Positions 52,844 through 61,779 of a stretch of DNA of 64,000 nucleotides are shown here, one piece after another. The translations under genes were made by a program, and so were the position numbers. The notes beneath the pieces were generated by a model. That model saw only the letters and a list, made by a program, of their open reading frames with translations, had not been told where the DNA came from and did no database searches. Every line of letters starts with the position of its first letter. Position 1 is the first letter of the stretch. This DNA comes from Halobacterium zhouii. GTDB taxonomy: Archaea; Halobacteriota; Halobacteria; Halobacteriales; Halobacteriaceae. The stretch spans positions 248,001-312,000 of the forward strand of contig NZ_CP089593.1 of NCBI RefSeq assembly GCF_021249405.1, written 5' to 3'.

Positions 52844-53785
52844 GTGAGTCCTCAAGACGATTCGAATCAAACGGATATTCGGGGGGCACTGGACGAGGCG
52901 CAAAGCGGTGCACCCGCGGGTGGCGAGGCGGTCCGCGACCGCTTTTCTGCTGGCGAGGTCTTCCAGCGCATCGTCGCGAGTGCCGAAGAAGAAATGGAAT
53001 CCAGAAACCAGGAGCTGTTCTTCAGCGGAATCGCTGCCGGGTTCGCCATCACGCTGACTGTGATGGCATACGCTGCCGTCAGCGCTGCCGTGGGGAACAC
53101 TGCACCCCTCATCAAGCCGTTCCTCTATCCGCTGGGATTCATCTTCATCATCCTCGGTCATTACCAGCTCTACACGGAAGAAACGCTCCCGCCCGTGACA
53201 CTCGTCCTCACACGCCTCGCGAGCATCCCCGCGTTGCTCCGCGTCTGGGGACTCGTCATCATCGGCAACCTCATCGGCGTCGGCATCGGCGCATTCATGT
53301 TGGCGAATACGGGTGTGCTTTCGGCAGACGCCGCAGTCGTGGCCGGAGAGTTCGGTCTCGAAATCCTTCGGATGCCGTGGTGGGACGTGTTCTTCAAAGC
53401 GGTCTTCGCGGGCTGGCTCGTCGGCGGACTCGTCTGGTTAGACCACGCCGTGCGCACCTCCACTGCGCGACTGTTCCTCATCTATCTCATCATGTACACG
53501 ATTCCCGTCACAGGGTTGTTCCACATCATCACCTCGATGACTGATGGGCTGTATCTGTTCTTTCACGGTGAGGCTGCCCTCTGGCCGGTGACCAGGGAGA
53601 TCATTCTGCCAGTGCTGTTCGGCAATACGCTCGGCGGCGTTCTCCCAGTGGCAATCCTCAACTACGCGCAGACAGAGGAACACCGTTTCCCGGGAGATAT
53701 GGCCCCGGAGGATGAGCTGTCTCTCAGGGAGTGGTTCCTGGGTGGATTCGTCGGACGTTCCCGTGTGGAATTCGAAAATGAGTGA
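52844..53785 (+). CDS. Formate/nitrite transporter (FNT) family protein
   Basis: 313 residues, GTG start. A hydrophilic acidic N-terminus (about 55 residues) precedes six membrane helices. The FNT pattern is visible in LYPLGFIFIILGHYQLYTEETLP, LRVWGLVIIGNLIGVGIGAFML, VFFKAVFAGWLVGGLVWLDHA and VLFGNTLGGVLPVAILNYAQ. FNT pentamers conduct small monovalent anions such as formate, nitrite or hydrosulfide. It may be a host gene within the accessory region, as its composition is closer to the chromosomal genes. Confidence 0.87.
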   Translation: MSPQDDSNQTDIRGALDEAQSGAPAGGEAVRDRFSAGEVFQRIVASAEEEMESRNQELFFSGIAAGFAITLTVMAYAAVSAAVGNTAPLIKPFLYPLGFIFIILGHYQLYTEETLPPVTLVLTRLASIPALLRVWGLVIIGNLIGVGIGAFMLANTGVLSADAAVVAGEFGLEILRMPWWDVFFKAVFAGWLVGGLVWLDHAVRTSTARLFLIYLIMYTIPVTGLFHIITSMTDGLYLFFHGEAALWPVTREIILPVLFGNTLGGVLPVAILNYAQTEEHRFPGDMAPEDELSLREWFLGGFVGRSRVEFENE

Positions 53786-54037
53786 TGACGTCAGTTCCGA
53801 GGCCGTTGCAGGCCAGTAGTAGCACGACGTAGCTGAAACATCAGCTGATTCAGCACGAGGCATATCAGAACTGGAGAGTCTCATCAGGACTAGCGTACCA
53901 CTTGCACGCACGACGATTGGCCCGATTCTTTCGACTCAGTTTGGATTGGAATGGCTGATGAACAAACACGCCTACCGAACAGTCGATTGACTTCCTACTG
54001 GGTCTGAAGAGGAGGATTTCAATAGAGTCGAAGATAC

Positions 54038-54415
54038 CTACAGCACGTCCGCGATAGCGATTTTCGCCTGCTGTGTCTCCCGATGCTCCCCGCCGCCGTG
54101 CCACCGAACCGTCGGCAGTCGAGACGCTCGACGTCGCCCATGTGCGAGCACCTGCACGCCGCGGCCGCCAATCCGGTACGCCGCGAACACGTAGTACACG
54201 CCCTCGCGTTGTAGTTTCTCGTGGTACTGCCGGTAGATTTTGAACGTCCCTGGTTGGCCGTCGGCGTGCTCGTGCATCGCGGCCTTGATCTCGTGGGCCG
54301 TCCCGTCGCTCGCGTCGACGTCCTTCCAGGAGGCGCGGGCGAGATCGAGATTGTACTGCTCGGCCATCTTGTACTCGACCGCCGTGCCGTACTTGTTGGC
54401 CTTCTGCGACGGCAT
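54038..54415 (-). CDS. PD-(D/E)xK-like nuclease-fold protein (putative)
   Basis: 125 residues. Arrangement GTAVEYKMAEQY (E14), then D37, then HEIKAAM (E42-x-K44) matches the core of PD-(D/E)xK nucleases related to archaeal Holliday-junction resolvases. A beta-strand YYVFAAYRIGG follows. Proteins of this type are frequent in halophilic plasmids and proviruses. A strong TATATATATA promoter element lies just upstream. The assignment is inferred from residue spacing and not from close similarity. Confidence 0.55.
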   Translation of the reverse strand: MPSQKANKYGTAVEYKMAEQYNLDLARASWKDVDASDGTAHEIKAAMHEHADGQPGTFKIYRQYHEKLQREGVYYVFAAYRIGGRGVQVLAHGRRRASRLPTVRWHGGGEHRETQQAKIAIADVL

Positions 54416-54443
54416 TACGCAGCCCTCGCGCCTCGCGCGCCAC

Positions 54444-54453
54444 TATATATATA
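54444..54453 (-). promoter_or_regulatory. Strong TATA element of the nuclease-like gene
   Basis: TATATATATA centred about 33 nt upstream of the ATG at 54415 (minus strand). By far the most AT-rich TATA box in the window, a feature common in viral and plasmid promoters. Confidence 0.55.
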
Positions 54454-54578
54454 CCCGGTCGCCGGACGAACGACGCGCCGCCCATCGGGGCGAGCGCCCT
54501 CTGGCGCGAGTCCTCGACGCGGTGGGCCAGTCCTAAAGGGGGGCCGGTTGCGCTTTCCACGTTTCCGTCGTACTGCGG

Positions 54579-55595
54579 TCATGCGATTACCGCCTCCACG
54601 TCGGAAACCCACTCGCGCTTCTCGCCGCCGTCCTGATACTCCTGCCACCAGTTCTTGACGGTAGTGTGGCTGAACGGGACGTGCTCGGCGGTTTCGCGGT
54701 TGCTCAGTCCCTCGCGCTTGCAATTCGCGATCGTCCACATAGCGACGCGCTTCACGTCGTCCTCGGCAATCTCGGGCTCGCCGGTCTCGTCGTTGGCCTG
54801 CGTCCACGACCACGACGACGCCTCTTGGTCGTTGTACCGCCAGTCCGTCGGCGGGACGCCCTCGAATTCGCCGACCTTGTCGCGTAGCTGGCCGTTCGTG
54901 ACCCGCTCCCAGACGCTCGCCTTCTTCGGCGACTCCTTCTTGACGATGATGCCGAGACGCCAGAGCAGCGGATGGATCGAGGATTCGTCGTGCGCGATGA
55001 CGATGAGCGCGCCGCCGTACTTCCGGACCTTGAACACCAGCGGCCCCATGAGTTTGCGCGTCAGTTGGCCGTCCTTCCCGCTCCCGCTCGCGGCGCTGCT
55101 GAGTTCGTCGAGGATGGCGAGCTTCCGCGTCTGGTCGTGATGCAGCGGGTCGCCGTCCTGCTGTAGCCACTCCTTGAGCGCCGGGAACGACGGCAGCCAC
55201 CCGTCGCGCTCGCGCCCGCGGTCGTCTTCCCAGTCGTCTTTCTCGCGGAGACTCTGGATGTTCGTCCCGACGAGCGCGCCGGGGTTCTGGTGGACGAATC
55301 GCTGGCCGAGCAGCGACGCGAAGTTGCTCTTGCCGGCGCCCATTTCGCCGAGCACGACCACGACGGGCGCTTTCCCGTTGATGAGGTCGTCTACCTGCTG
55401 GATGGCCTTCAGGCCGCTAATGTCGGCGCGCTGGTCGGTGTTCCCCTGCTGGTGCTGGAGCGTGCTCATGTCCTCGGCGTCGAGCGCGCGGCGGCCCTCT
55501 TCGGTCGCCTCCATCCGGCGGATGCGCTCGACGTGCTCGAGGTCGTCCCAGCCGTCGCCCGCGCGGTTCGTCGCCCACGACAGCGCGAGCAGCAC
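54579..55595 (-). CDS. P-loop ATPase of halovirus type, probably the downstream part of a stop-interrupted gene
   Basis: 338 residues counted from a GTG at 55595. Walker A is G83-EMGAGKS90, followed by Walker B-like KLAILDELSSAAS and GALIVIAHDESS. The C-terminus (about 280-320) is a helix-turn-helix, GLSNRETAEHVPFSHTTVKN. The frame remains open upstream of the GTG through a hydrophobic segment (SAAFLVCLVLLALSW) to an in-frame TAG at 55641-55643. Beyond it, the same frame carries a 51-codon ORF. The intact ancestor would be a two-helix membrane protein with a cytoplasmic ATPase, as in DNA-translocating or packaging enzymes of archaeal viruses. Confidence 0.7.
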   Translation of the reverse strand: MLLALSWATNRAGDGWDDLEHVERIRRMEATEEGRRALDAEDMSTLQHQQGNTDQRADISGLKAIQQVDDLINGKAPVVVVLGEMGAGKSNFASLLGQRFVHQNPGALVGTNIQSLREKDDWEDDRGRERDGWLPSFPALKEWLQQDGDPLHHDQTRKLAILDELSSAASGSGKDGQLTRKLMGPLVFKVRKYGGALIVIAHDESSIHPLLWRLGIIVKKESPKKASVWERVTNGQLRDKVGEFEGVPPTDWRYNDQEASSWSWTQANDETGEPEIAEDDVKRVAMWTIANCKREGLSNRETAEHVPFSHTTVKNWWQEYQDGGEKREWVSDVEAVIA

Positions 55596-55640
55596 GAGGC
55601 AGACGAGGAACGCGGCCGAGATGGTCGCGGAACTCCCGGA

Positions 55641-55796
55641 CTACAGCGTCTCGCTGAGGCTGTAGCCGAAGACGGTGAAGGTGCCGATGCCACTCAGGAC
55701 GAGCGCAGCGACGCCGAACAGCGGCGCGCCGATCAGGTCCTGCAGGTCGAAGCCTCCCTTGGTGTGGAGGCTGAACACGTCGTTGGTAGTTGCCAT
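55641..55796 (-). CDS. 51-codon ORF: N-terminal membrane segment of the same ATPase frame
   Basis: ATG at 55796 encodes MATTNDVFSLHTKGGFDLQD followed by one membrane helix (LIGAPLFGVAALVLSGIGTFTVFGYS) and ends ETL-TAG. The next codons in the same frame continue SGSSATISAAFLV into the second helix of the P-loop gene. It is either a separate small membrane protein or, more likely, the front of a gene broken by one nonsense change. Confidence 0.6.
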   Translation of the reverse strand: MATTNDVFSLHTKGGFDLQDLIGAPLFGVAALVLSGIGTFTVFGYSLSETL

Positions 55797-55873
55797 ACTG
55801 CGGGCGAACCGACCAGCAGGCGCTACTTAACCAAAGGAATCCGCGAGAAGAACGAGGCGAGAATGGTGGCCGC

Positions 55874-56317
55874 TTAGATCGACTTCTGCTTGTTCTGGAT
55901 GACGGTCTTCGTGTCGCCCTTGATGGCGGTCACGATGATCTGGACCTGGGTGTCTGTTCCGTTGGTATCTGCTACGCCCAGGTCACCGGACTCAGTTAAG
56001 GTACCTGTATTGCTAACATTCGCCAGAGTGAATCCAGTAGTCACGCCTCCTTGTACTTTCACAGTCACGTTGACCTTCTCTGCGCTGCCTTGACTGATCC
56101 AAGTACCCGTAACTGTAGCGTTCTCACCAGGGTCTGTGTTGATATCCACACCGGCGTTCGCGTTGCTGCTGACGCTGTTACCGAAGCCGAGCACGAAGCT
56201 CGCGATGACGGCGGCCAAGATGACTGTAATAGCGACCATGAGGATAACCCCGATGACAGGGGATACCCCACGTTCGTCGTCCATTTCCGGAATTTCGAAG
56301 CTGAGTTTGCGTGTCAT
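55874..56317 (-). CDS. Archaeal type IV pilin (PilA-like)
   Basis: 147 residues. A short charged leader (MTRKLSFEIPEMDDERG) is followed by VSPVIGVILMVAITVILAAVIASFVLGFG, the H-domain of haloarchaeal pilins (DUF1628/Pilin_N). Prepilin peptidase would cut before VSPVIG. The body is a beta-domain with several N-glycosylation sequons (NAT, NVT, NVS, NGT). Mediates adhesion or biofilm formation. The upstream ATG at 56335 is in frame but less suitable. It ends about 75 bp from the stop-interrupted ATPase gene. Confidence 0.9.
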   Translation of the reverse strand: MTRKLSFEIPEMDDERGVSPVIGVILMVAITVILAAVIASFVLGFGNSVSSNANAGVDINTDPGENATVTGTWISQGSAEKVNVTVKVQGGVTTGFTLANVSNTGTLTESGDLGVADTNGTDTQVQIIVTAIKGDTKTVIQNKQKSI

Positions 56318-56361
56318 GGTTGTTCGGGCACACAACGCGGGTGTCTGCAGTGGTTACCAGA

Positions 56362-56373
56362 ACGTTATAACGT
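56362..56373. promoter_or_regulatory. 12-bp perfect palindrome upstream of the pilin gene
   Basis: ACGTTATAACGT, 45-56 nt before the pilin ATG. It contains TTATAA, so it could be both a TATA box and an operator. A second TATA-like AATATAAG lies further upstream near 56430 on the minus strand. Confidence 0.4.
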
Positions 56374-56584
56374 CCTGTTTCAATCCTTTCCCACTTGTTG
56401 TGCGCGTGGCTCACCCGTAACCACGAGGGTGACTTATATTCTTCCCTCCTAAAAGTTGGCAAATTTTCATGTATAGTGTCTCACACCGTCTCTATTCGGC
56501 ACCGTCTGACGCGCGGCAGACGCTTCAACTGGAAACGGCCGGTGGAATAAACTGTGCGCGCTCACAACACCCCCGGTAGTATGG

Positions 56585-56863
56585 TCACCCCATCGGCGCG
56601 CGACATCGCCGCAACTTCGACCACGACAGCGGCTGTTTCGAGCACGTCGCTGCGGCGGCGAACGTGGCGTATCGCGTGGTTCGGTCGGGGAAAACAGCCA
56701 CTGTGTCCGCAGCGGCTGCGCGCCAGCTTTCGGGATAGTCCTCGAGGTCGTCAGCGTCGAGATCGCTCGCGAGATACGCGAGCCCCCTGTCCGTGATACG
56801 GGAGCCCGGTTCGCCGTCTTGACGAACGACAGGCCCCCACTCGATTCTCTCGTGGGATGACAC
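56585..56863 (-). pseudogene. Remnant of a winged-helix regulator (C-terminal part)
   Basis: 92 codons from a GTG directly after a TGA. SRITDRGLAYLASDLDADDLED has the wing and tail sequence of small haloarchaeal winged-helix proteins, which normally carry the recognition helix in front of this point; that part is missing here. The C-terminus (AAAATCSKQPLSWSKLRR) is also atypical. Probably non-functional. Confidence 0.35.
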
Positions 56864-56942
56864 TCAGAAACTGTCGTCAGTAGTGTACACACGCCAGCGA
56901 GCAAGCGATACGTTAATACGCAACACGATTAACAGTTATTCG

Positions 56943-57971
56943 ATGGCACGGGCGTCGGTCGCGCTCGGTGTGCTCGTCCTCGTCGTCACTGCGGGGTGTG
57001 TCACCGCCGAACCCGCAGGCGTCGGGCCGACAGCGACGCCGACGGCCGACCACCCCTTCGACCTCCGGGAGGCCCCAGGGCAGACGAGTGACCGACTCGA
57101 GGATCCCTGGAACGCCGACCCGATCGAGGTCGTCGTCGAGAACTCGGCGCGCAGGGGGCGTAACGTCCACCCGGAAGTGATGCGAGCGCTCTCGTACTGG
57201 GAGCGCAACGCCCACGCCTACGACACGTACACGCCCGAGTACCGACTCGTGAGCCAGACCGACTCGCCCGAGATCCGGGTCCGAGTCGTGCGGACTATCG
57301 CCTCCTGTGGTGAACACACCGAGGGCGTCGTGCTCGGGTGTGCACCGACGCTGACTCCGAACGAGACGGTGAACGGCACGACAACTATCCGGATTCGCGC
57401 CGGTCACTCGCAGGAGACGACACTCGCCATCCTGAAACACGAGTTCGGCCACACGCTCGGCCTCGACCACGACGCGAACTCCACCGTGATGAGCGAAGAT
57501 CTGGCGGCGCGAGCGCCCGAGAGCGTCATCGACGCGATGGACCGCCGGTATCCGTGGGCGGAGGGGACGGTCACGGTCGCGGCGGTCTCCGACCACGGCG
57601 TCTCCGAGACCACGCGCAAGCGAGTGAAGGCCGCGCTCGCGTACTACCAGCGCGGAGCCGACGGGACGGTCGGCTCACCGCCGACGTTCGAGTACGTCGA
57701 GAACCCGCACGACGCGGACGTCGTCGTGGACCTCCGGCGGTCGGTCGAGGCGTGTGACACGATCGGCCCCGACCACTCGTGTGTGGACTGGCGCGGGCCG
57801 AGCGTGGATGACGACCCGCAGCCAGAGTACTTCACGGACGCCCGCATCGCTGTTGGGGACACGGAGAAGGTCGGCTGGCACGTCGGATACTGGCTCGGGC
57901 GGTCGCTGTGGACGAACGGCGTGCCGATGCCGTTCAAGAACTCGTCACATCCACCCGCGACGTCCTGGTAG
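56943..57971 (+). CDS. Lipoprotein zinc metalloprotease (metzincin-like)
   Basis: 342 residues. N-terminal hydrophobic signal with lipobox TAGC (VLVLVVTAGCVT) predicts an externally anchored lipoprotein. The zinc site H166-EFGHTLGLDH176 (HExxHxxGxxH) followed by STVMSEDL (a Met-turn candidate) defines a matrixin/archaemetzincin-like protease. Cysteines (TIASCGEHT, LGCAP, EACDT, HSCVD) probably form disulfides outside the cell. The start at 56943 is chosen because the signal begins there. The next gene starts 41 nt later. Confidence 0.85.
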   Translation: MARASVALGVLVLVVTAGCVTAEPAGVGPTATPTADHPFDLREAPGQTSDRLEDPWNADPIEVVVENSARRGRNVHPEVMRALSYWERNAHAYDTYTPEYRLVSQTDSPEIRVRVVRTIASCGEHTEGVVLGCAPTLTPNETVNGTTTIRIRAGHSQETTLAILKHEFGHTLGLDHDANSTVMSEDLAARAPESVIDAMDRRYPWAEGTVTVAAVSDHGVSETTRKRVKAALAYYQRGADGTVGSPPTFEYVENPHDADVVVDLRRSVEACDTIGPDHSCVDWRGPSVDDDPQPEYFTDARIAVGDTEKVGWHVGYWLGRSLWTNGVPMPFKNSSHPPATSW

Positions 57972-58012
57972 CGCCGAAAACGAGTTGGTGCTGCCCACCG
58001 TCCATAGAGAAG

Positions 58013-58504
58013 ATGGAGAACGTGGAACTGCGCCCGGCCGAGGAGTCGGACGTGGACGCCATCACCGAGGTGGCGCGAGCGGCCTGGCACGCGGCGTACG
58101 ACGACGTTCTCGGCCCGGACACGGTCGAGGACACCGTCGACGACTGGTACCACGAGGCGGAAATCCGGGGCGTCGTCGACGGGCCGTGTTTCCTCGTCGC
58201 GGAGAGCGAGGGAGTCATTGGATTCGCGCACGCTTCGGAACTCGCAGACAAACAGGGGGTTGCGGAGCTCTATCGGCTGTACGTCCACCCGGATCACTGG
58301 GGGGACGGCGTCGGGTCAGCGCTCTTAGACCGAGTGGAGGGGTCGTTGCGCGAGCGCGGGGTCGAGCGCCTGCAGACGGTGGTCATCGCCGCGAACGAGG
58401 TCGGGCGGTCGTTTTACGAGGACCGAGGATTCGAACCCGTGACGGAACTGGGGTCGGAGCTACCGGGCGCGGAGATGGAACTGTTGCTGGCTCACGACCT
58501 CTGA
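58013..58504 (+). CDS. GNAT-family N-acetyltransferase
   Basis: 163 residues: MENVELRPAEESDVDAITEV, then ELYRLYVHPDHWGDGVGSALLD with the acetyl-CoA pyrophosphate loop, and NEVGRSFYEDRGFEPV near the end. Typical single-domain GNAT. Acceptor unknown. It may share a transcript with the metalloprotease gene. The longer upstream frame is inconsistent with the fold. Confidence 0.9.
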   Translation: MENVELRPAEESDVDAITEVARAAWHAAYDDVLGPDTVEDTVDDWYHEAEIRGVVDGPCFLVAESEGVIGFAHASELADKQGVAELYRLYVHPDHWGDGVGSALLDRVEGSLRERGVERLQTVVIAANEVGRSFYEDRGFEPVTELGSELPGAEMELLLAHDL

Positions 58505-58592
58505 GTTGTCTACTGGGGCCGATTGTTCGGGAGGTTACGCCGCGTCTACAACGCCGGCAATCAGAGCGTGACGTGCAGTCGAATCGGACTCG

Positions 58593-59876
58593 TTACTCGT
58601 CCGATTCGACGATCTCGATGCCGCGGTTGTTCACGGCGTCCGGGTCGAGGCCGACCTCCTCGAGGTAGTTCCGGTACTCGCGCTCGGCCGTCTCGCCGTC
58701 CTTCTGTTTGTCGCTGGCGTGGTCACAGAGGTCGACGAGCGCCTCGGGCACGTCGTTCTTGTAGACGATCCAGTGGTTCACGAGGTCACTCATGCGGCGG
58801 ATGGGACTCGTGAAGTGACCGTAAATCTCGAAATTCAGGGCGTGATGGCCGCCGAACGGGTCGTTCATGTATTTCGCGCGCGGCATCACCTTCATCACCG
58901 CCCACTGGATCTTCCCGAGCTGGCGCTCGGGCGCCTGCTCCAGGGTGGCGTTGACGGCCTTCCGGGGGTCGTCCCAGGCGTCGCCGGGGATGGAGACGCC
59001 GTCGAGTTCCTGGATCTCGCGGAGCGCCTCGTCCCACTCGTCTGGCGACGGCTGCGGGTGGACGCGGTAGACGGCTTCGACGCCACGAGACCACATGAGT
59101 TCGTGCGTGACCGCCTTGTTCGCCTTCAGCATGCACTCCTCGATGATGGTGTGTGCGCGGTCCCGGCGGGGGTTGAGGACGAGACTCCCCTCTTCTTTCC
59201 GCTGCTCGTGCATCCGGTCGGCGATGTCGAACACGAGTGACATCTCGTCGTGGAGTGGCGCGCCTTCGTCGTCGAGGCGGTCCTCGGTCTCCTTGTAGGT
59301 CAGGCGCTCGTTCGAGTGGATGACGGACTTGTAGATGTCGATGGACTCGTAGCCCAGATCCTCCTTGTCGAGGTGCATCTCGACAGTGTGTGCGAGGCGG
59401 TCTTCCTCCGGGACGAGTGAGCACACCGTCTCCGCGAGCACCGGCGGGAGCATGTGAATCGTGTAGCCGGGGAGGTAGACAGTGTTCCCGCGTTCGATGG
59501 CTTCCTCCCACATCGCCGAATCCGGATGGACGTAGTGGCTGACGTCCGCGATGTGAACCCAGAGCACGTACTCGTCGTCGCGCTCCTCGACGCTGATGGC
59601 GTCGTCGAAGTCCTGGGCGTCCACGGGGTCGGTCGTCCACGTCGCGCGGTCCCGGAGGTCGCGGCGCTCCTCGAGTTCGTCCTGAATCTCGGTCTGGACG
59701 TCCTCGATTCGCTCCTCGGCCTCCGCGAGCACCTCGCTGGGGAATTCGTCGCGGATCTCGAACTTCTCGAAGAGGTCCTCGCGCTTGTTCTCGATCTGGC
59801 GGGCGAGGTCTGGAGAAATCTCGACGGGGCCCTGGGCTTCTGCAGTGCCCGCGGCCGCCTGTGCGTCGTCGCTCAT
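58593..59876 (-). CDS. rnr: RNase R/RNB-domain exoribonuclease
   Basis: 427 residues, consisting mostly of the RNB catalytic domain without the bacterial cold-shock and S1 domains. The active-site run DPVDAQDFDDAISVE (acidic metal ligands, about residues 83-97) and HIADVSHYVHPDS are present. LPPVLAETVCSLVPEEDRLA and HFTSPIRRMSDLVNHW complete the fold. It degrades structured RNA 3'-to-5'. Haloarchaea lacking an exosome-independent RNase R depend on this type. The longer in-frame start lacks conservation, so 59876 is used. Confidence 0.95.
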   Translation of the reverse strand: MSDDAQAAAGTAEAQGPVEISPDLARQIENKREDLFEKFEIRDEFPSEVLAEAEERIEDVQTEIQDELEERRDLRDRATWTTDPVDAQDFDDAISVEERDDEYVLWVHIADVSHYVHPDSAMWEEAIERGNTVYLPGYTIHMLPPVLAETVCSLVPEEDRLAHTVEMHLDKEDLGYESIDIYKSVIHSNERLTYKETEDRLDDEGAPLHDEMSLVFDIADRMHEQRKEEGSLVLNPRRDRAHTIIEECMLKANKAVTHELMWSRGVEAVYRVHPQPSPDEWDEALREIQELDGVSIPGDAWDDPRKAVNATLEQAPERQLGKIQWAVMKVMPRAKYMNDPFGGHHALNFEIYGHFTSPIRRMSDLVNHWIVYKNDVPEALVDLCDHASDKQKDGETAEREYRNYLEEVGLDPDAVNNRGIEIVESDE

Positions 59877-59962
59877 GACTACTCGTTGTTCGCACCCGCA
59901 GTTAGTCGTGTCGACGTTCTGCCCGGCGCCACTCCCGGGCACGCAAAACTCACGCTACCGCG

Positions 59963-60241
59963 TCACTCGCGGCCGGCGTGTTCCTCGTGGGTCCGCTCGA
60001 TGAACTGCTCGATGAACTCCGCGTCGCTGACGCGCCCCGCGTCCAGTTCCACGAGCGTGTCCTCTAACCCGTCGCGGGCGTACTTGTTGAGACCGCGGAA
60101 GCACGGCTTGCAGAGGTGTTCGAACTCCTTCCCGTCTCGATCCCACCGGTCGCCGTACTTGTCGTACTCGCGGGCGTCTGCTCGTTCGAGGTCCGTCCCG
60201 CACGCGATACAGGAGACGGTCTGGTTCCGGGACCCCAGCAT
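59963..60241 (-). CDS. Small zinc-finger protein (92 aa)
   Basis: C11/C14 (SCIACGTD) and C44/C47 (HLCKPCFRG) form one treble-clef-type zinc site, separated by an acidic, hydrophilic segment (YDKYGDRWDRDGKEFEH). The helical C-terminus ends THEEHAGRE. Conserved haloarchaeal protein of unknown function. The start at MLGSRNQ is preferred; the upstream extension is non-conserved. Confidence 0.7.
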   Translation of the reverse strand: MLGSRNQTVSCIACGTDLERADAREYDKYGDRWDRDGKEFEHLCKPCFRGLNKYARDGLEDTLVELDAGRVSDAEFIEQFIERTHEEHAGRE

Positions 60242-60410
60242 CACGCAAAGAGAGGCCGGCCCCGTACTTAGCGATTTGGTCGGTGGTCGTGAGTCGGTCG
60301 GCACCCCGTAAACGACTCCGTTCCCGGCGCTCGCTCGCCCAAGCAAGTGCCACAGGAAGACGCGCACCGCAGAGCGGACGATTTAAGCGCCGAGACGACA
60401 CACGTCGGGT

Positions 60411-60890
60411 ATGGAGGTATCCTCTCGCCACCACCTTCGAAGCGACGACGTCCGCGAGATAGCGGACGCGCTGGCGGACGGCCTCGGCGTCGAACTCGAC
60501 GCGGACTCCTTCGAACTCGTGGAGTTCGCCGACGAGGACTTCGACCTCGTGCTCGTGGACGGCGAGCCGATGGTGTGGTATCCGGAGGGCGAACCGTTCG
60601 TCACCGTGCGCGGCGCGAACGCGCATCCGCCGTCGCGGGGCGTCGTCACCGTCGACGCGGGCGCGGTGTCGTTCGTGAGCGACGGCGCGGACGTGATGCG
60701 TCCGGGCATCACTGAAGCAGACGACGAGATCGAAACGGGGGACCTCGTCGTGATCGCCGAGGAAGCCCACGGGAAGGTGCTCGCGGTCGGGCGCGCGCTC
60801 GTCGACGGCGACGAGATGGTCGGTAATTCGGGGAAGGTCGTGGATAGTCTCCACCACGTCGGCGACGAACTGTACGAGTTCTCGGTCTGA
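60411..60890 (+). CDS. PUA-domain RNA-binding protein
   Basis: 159 residues. The N-terminal half (MEVSSRHHLRSDDVREIADA) is followed by a PUA domain (about residues 75-155), with ANAHPPSRGVVTVDAGAVSF, VMRPGITEADDEIETGDLVV and VLAVGRALV. This resembles MCT-1/Tma20-like proteins (ribosome or tRNA-associated). It contains no methyltransferase domain. Divergent from the zinc-finger gene. Confidence 0.88.
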   Translation: MEVSSRHHLRSDDVREIADALADGLGVELDADSFELVEFADEDFDLVLVDGEPMVWYPEGEPFVTVRGANAHPPSRGVVTVDAGAVSFVSDGADVMRPGITEADDEIETGDLVVIAEEAHGKVLAVGRALVDGDEMVGNSGKVVDSLHHVGDELYEFSV

Positions 60891-60951
60891 GGTCGCTTCC
60901 TTGTCGGTCTGCGCGCGCGGACCGACAGCCTACTCTTCGCCGTGCTTCTCG

Positions 60952-61629
60952 CTACTCTTCGCCGTACTTCTCGATGGCGTCCTCGTAGCCCCGCTTGGCC
61001 AGCCGGTACGTCTCGCGGAGGTCCGAAATCGGGTTCTCGCTGGCGTCGACGCGCAGGTCGTCGTAGTACGGGCGCTCGTCGTCGGCCGTGTCCACCACGC
61101 GCACCGCCGCACTCTGCACGTCGAGGTCCTCGCGCTTGTCGCCGCCGGCGGCCTGTCCGGCGCCGAGCGCGTCGATGAGTCGCTTCGGGAGCGGGTCGGG
61201 GTCGTCGCGGTGGTCGGCGTAGTGGTCGGCGGTGCGTTCGACGACGGCTTCGCCCGCGAGCAGGTTCCCGGCGACTGTGAACCCCTCGCGCTCGACGTGG
61301 CCGTACCAGTCGTTGCACTCCTCGCCGGAGAACGTGAACGCGCCGTCTCTGGAGACGCCGTGCAACTGGCGCTGTGCGCTGCCGTCGTCTGCGTTCAACA
61401 GCGCGTCGAGCGCGTCCTCGATGGCCAGCCCTTCCGCGAGATACTCGACGCCGCGGCTGCCGAGGTCCGGGTTCGTCACGCTCTGGGTGGCGACAGCGCC
61501 GTACTCGTTGACGTGCGGGCACGGGACGCCGACGCCCGGCAGACGCGTGGTGATGGCGACGCCGAAGCGGTACGCCTCCTCGCCGTCCTCGGCCTCGTAC
61601 GGTTCGCGGACGCAGATGCTGAAAGTCAC
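60952..61629 (-). CDS. DUF1028-family protein
   Basis: 225 residues from a GTG (TFSICVREP). The pattern of the DUF1028 Ntn-hydrolase-like family is clear: GVAITTRLPGVGVPCPHVNEYGAVATQSV, then LDALLNADDGSAQRQLHGVS and EGFTVAGNLLAGEAVVE. A predicted hydrolase of unknown substrate. It ends opposite the PUA gene. Confidence 0.88.
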   Translation of the reverse strand: MTFSICVREPYEAEDGEEAYRFGVAITTRLPGVGVPCPHVNEYGAVATQSVTNPDLGSRGVEYLAEGLAIEDALDALLNADDGSAQRQLHGVSRDGAFTFSGEECNDWYGHVEREGFTVAGNLLAGEAVVERTADHYADHRDDPDPLPKRLIDALGAGQAAGGDKREDLDVQSAAVRVVDTADDERPYYDDLRVDASENPISDLRETYRLAKRGYEDAIEKYGEE

Positions 61630-61779
61630 AGTCGTGCTGGGGCCCGGAGCGACAAAACGGTACGCGAACCGGTACGCCTGTCGCGTTCCGAACCCGGACT
61701 CTGGCGTCCGCGGCCCGACCGGGCGGACCGCCGTCCGGTATCCCCGCTCTTTTTCTCGGGGAGCACCGAATCCGCTGGC

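Noticed and set aside
55641..55643. TAG read as pyrrolysine
   Set aside because: Haloarchaea are not known to use pyrrolysine, the gene is not a methylamine methyltransferase, and no pyl genes are visible. A nonsense mutation is simpler.
49690..56335. A complete, functional provirus
   Set aside because: No integrase, capsid or spike gene is recognisable, several genes are broken, and the transporter and pilin may be host genes. Only a decayed remnant is supported.
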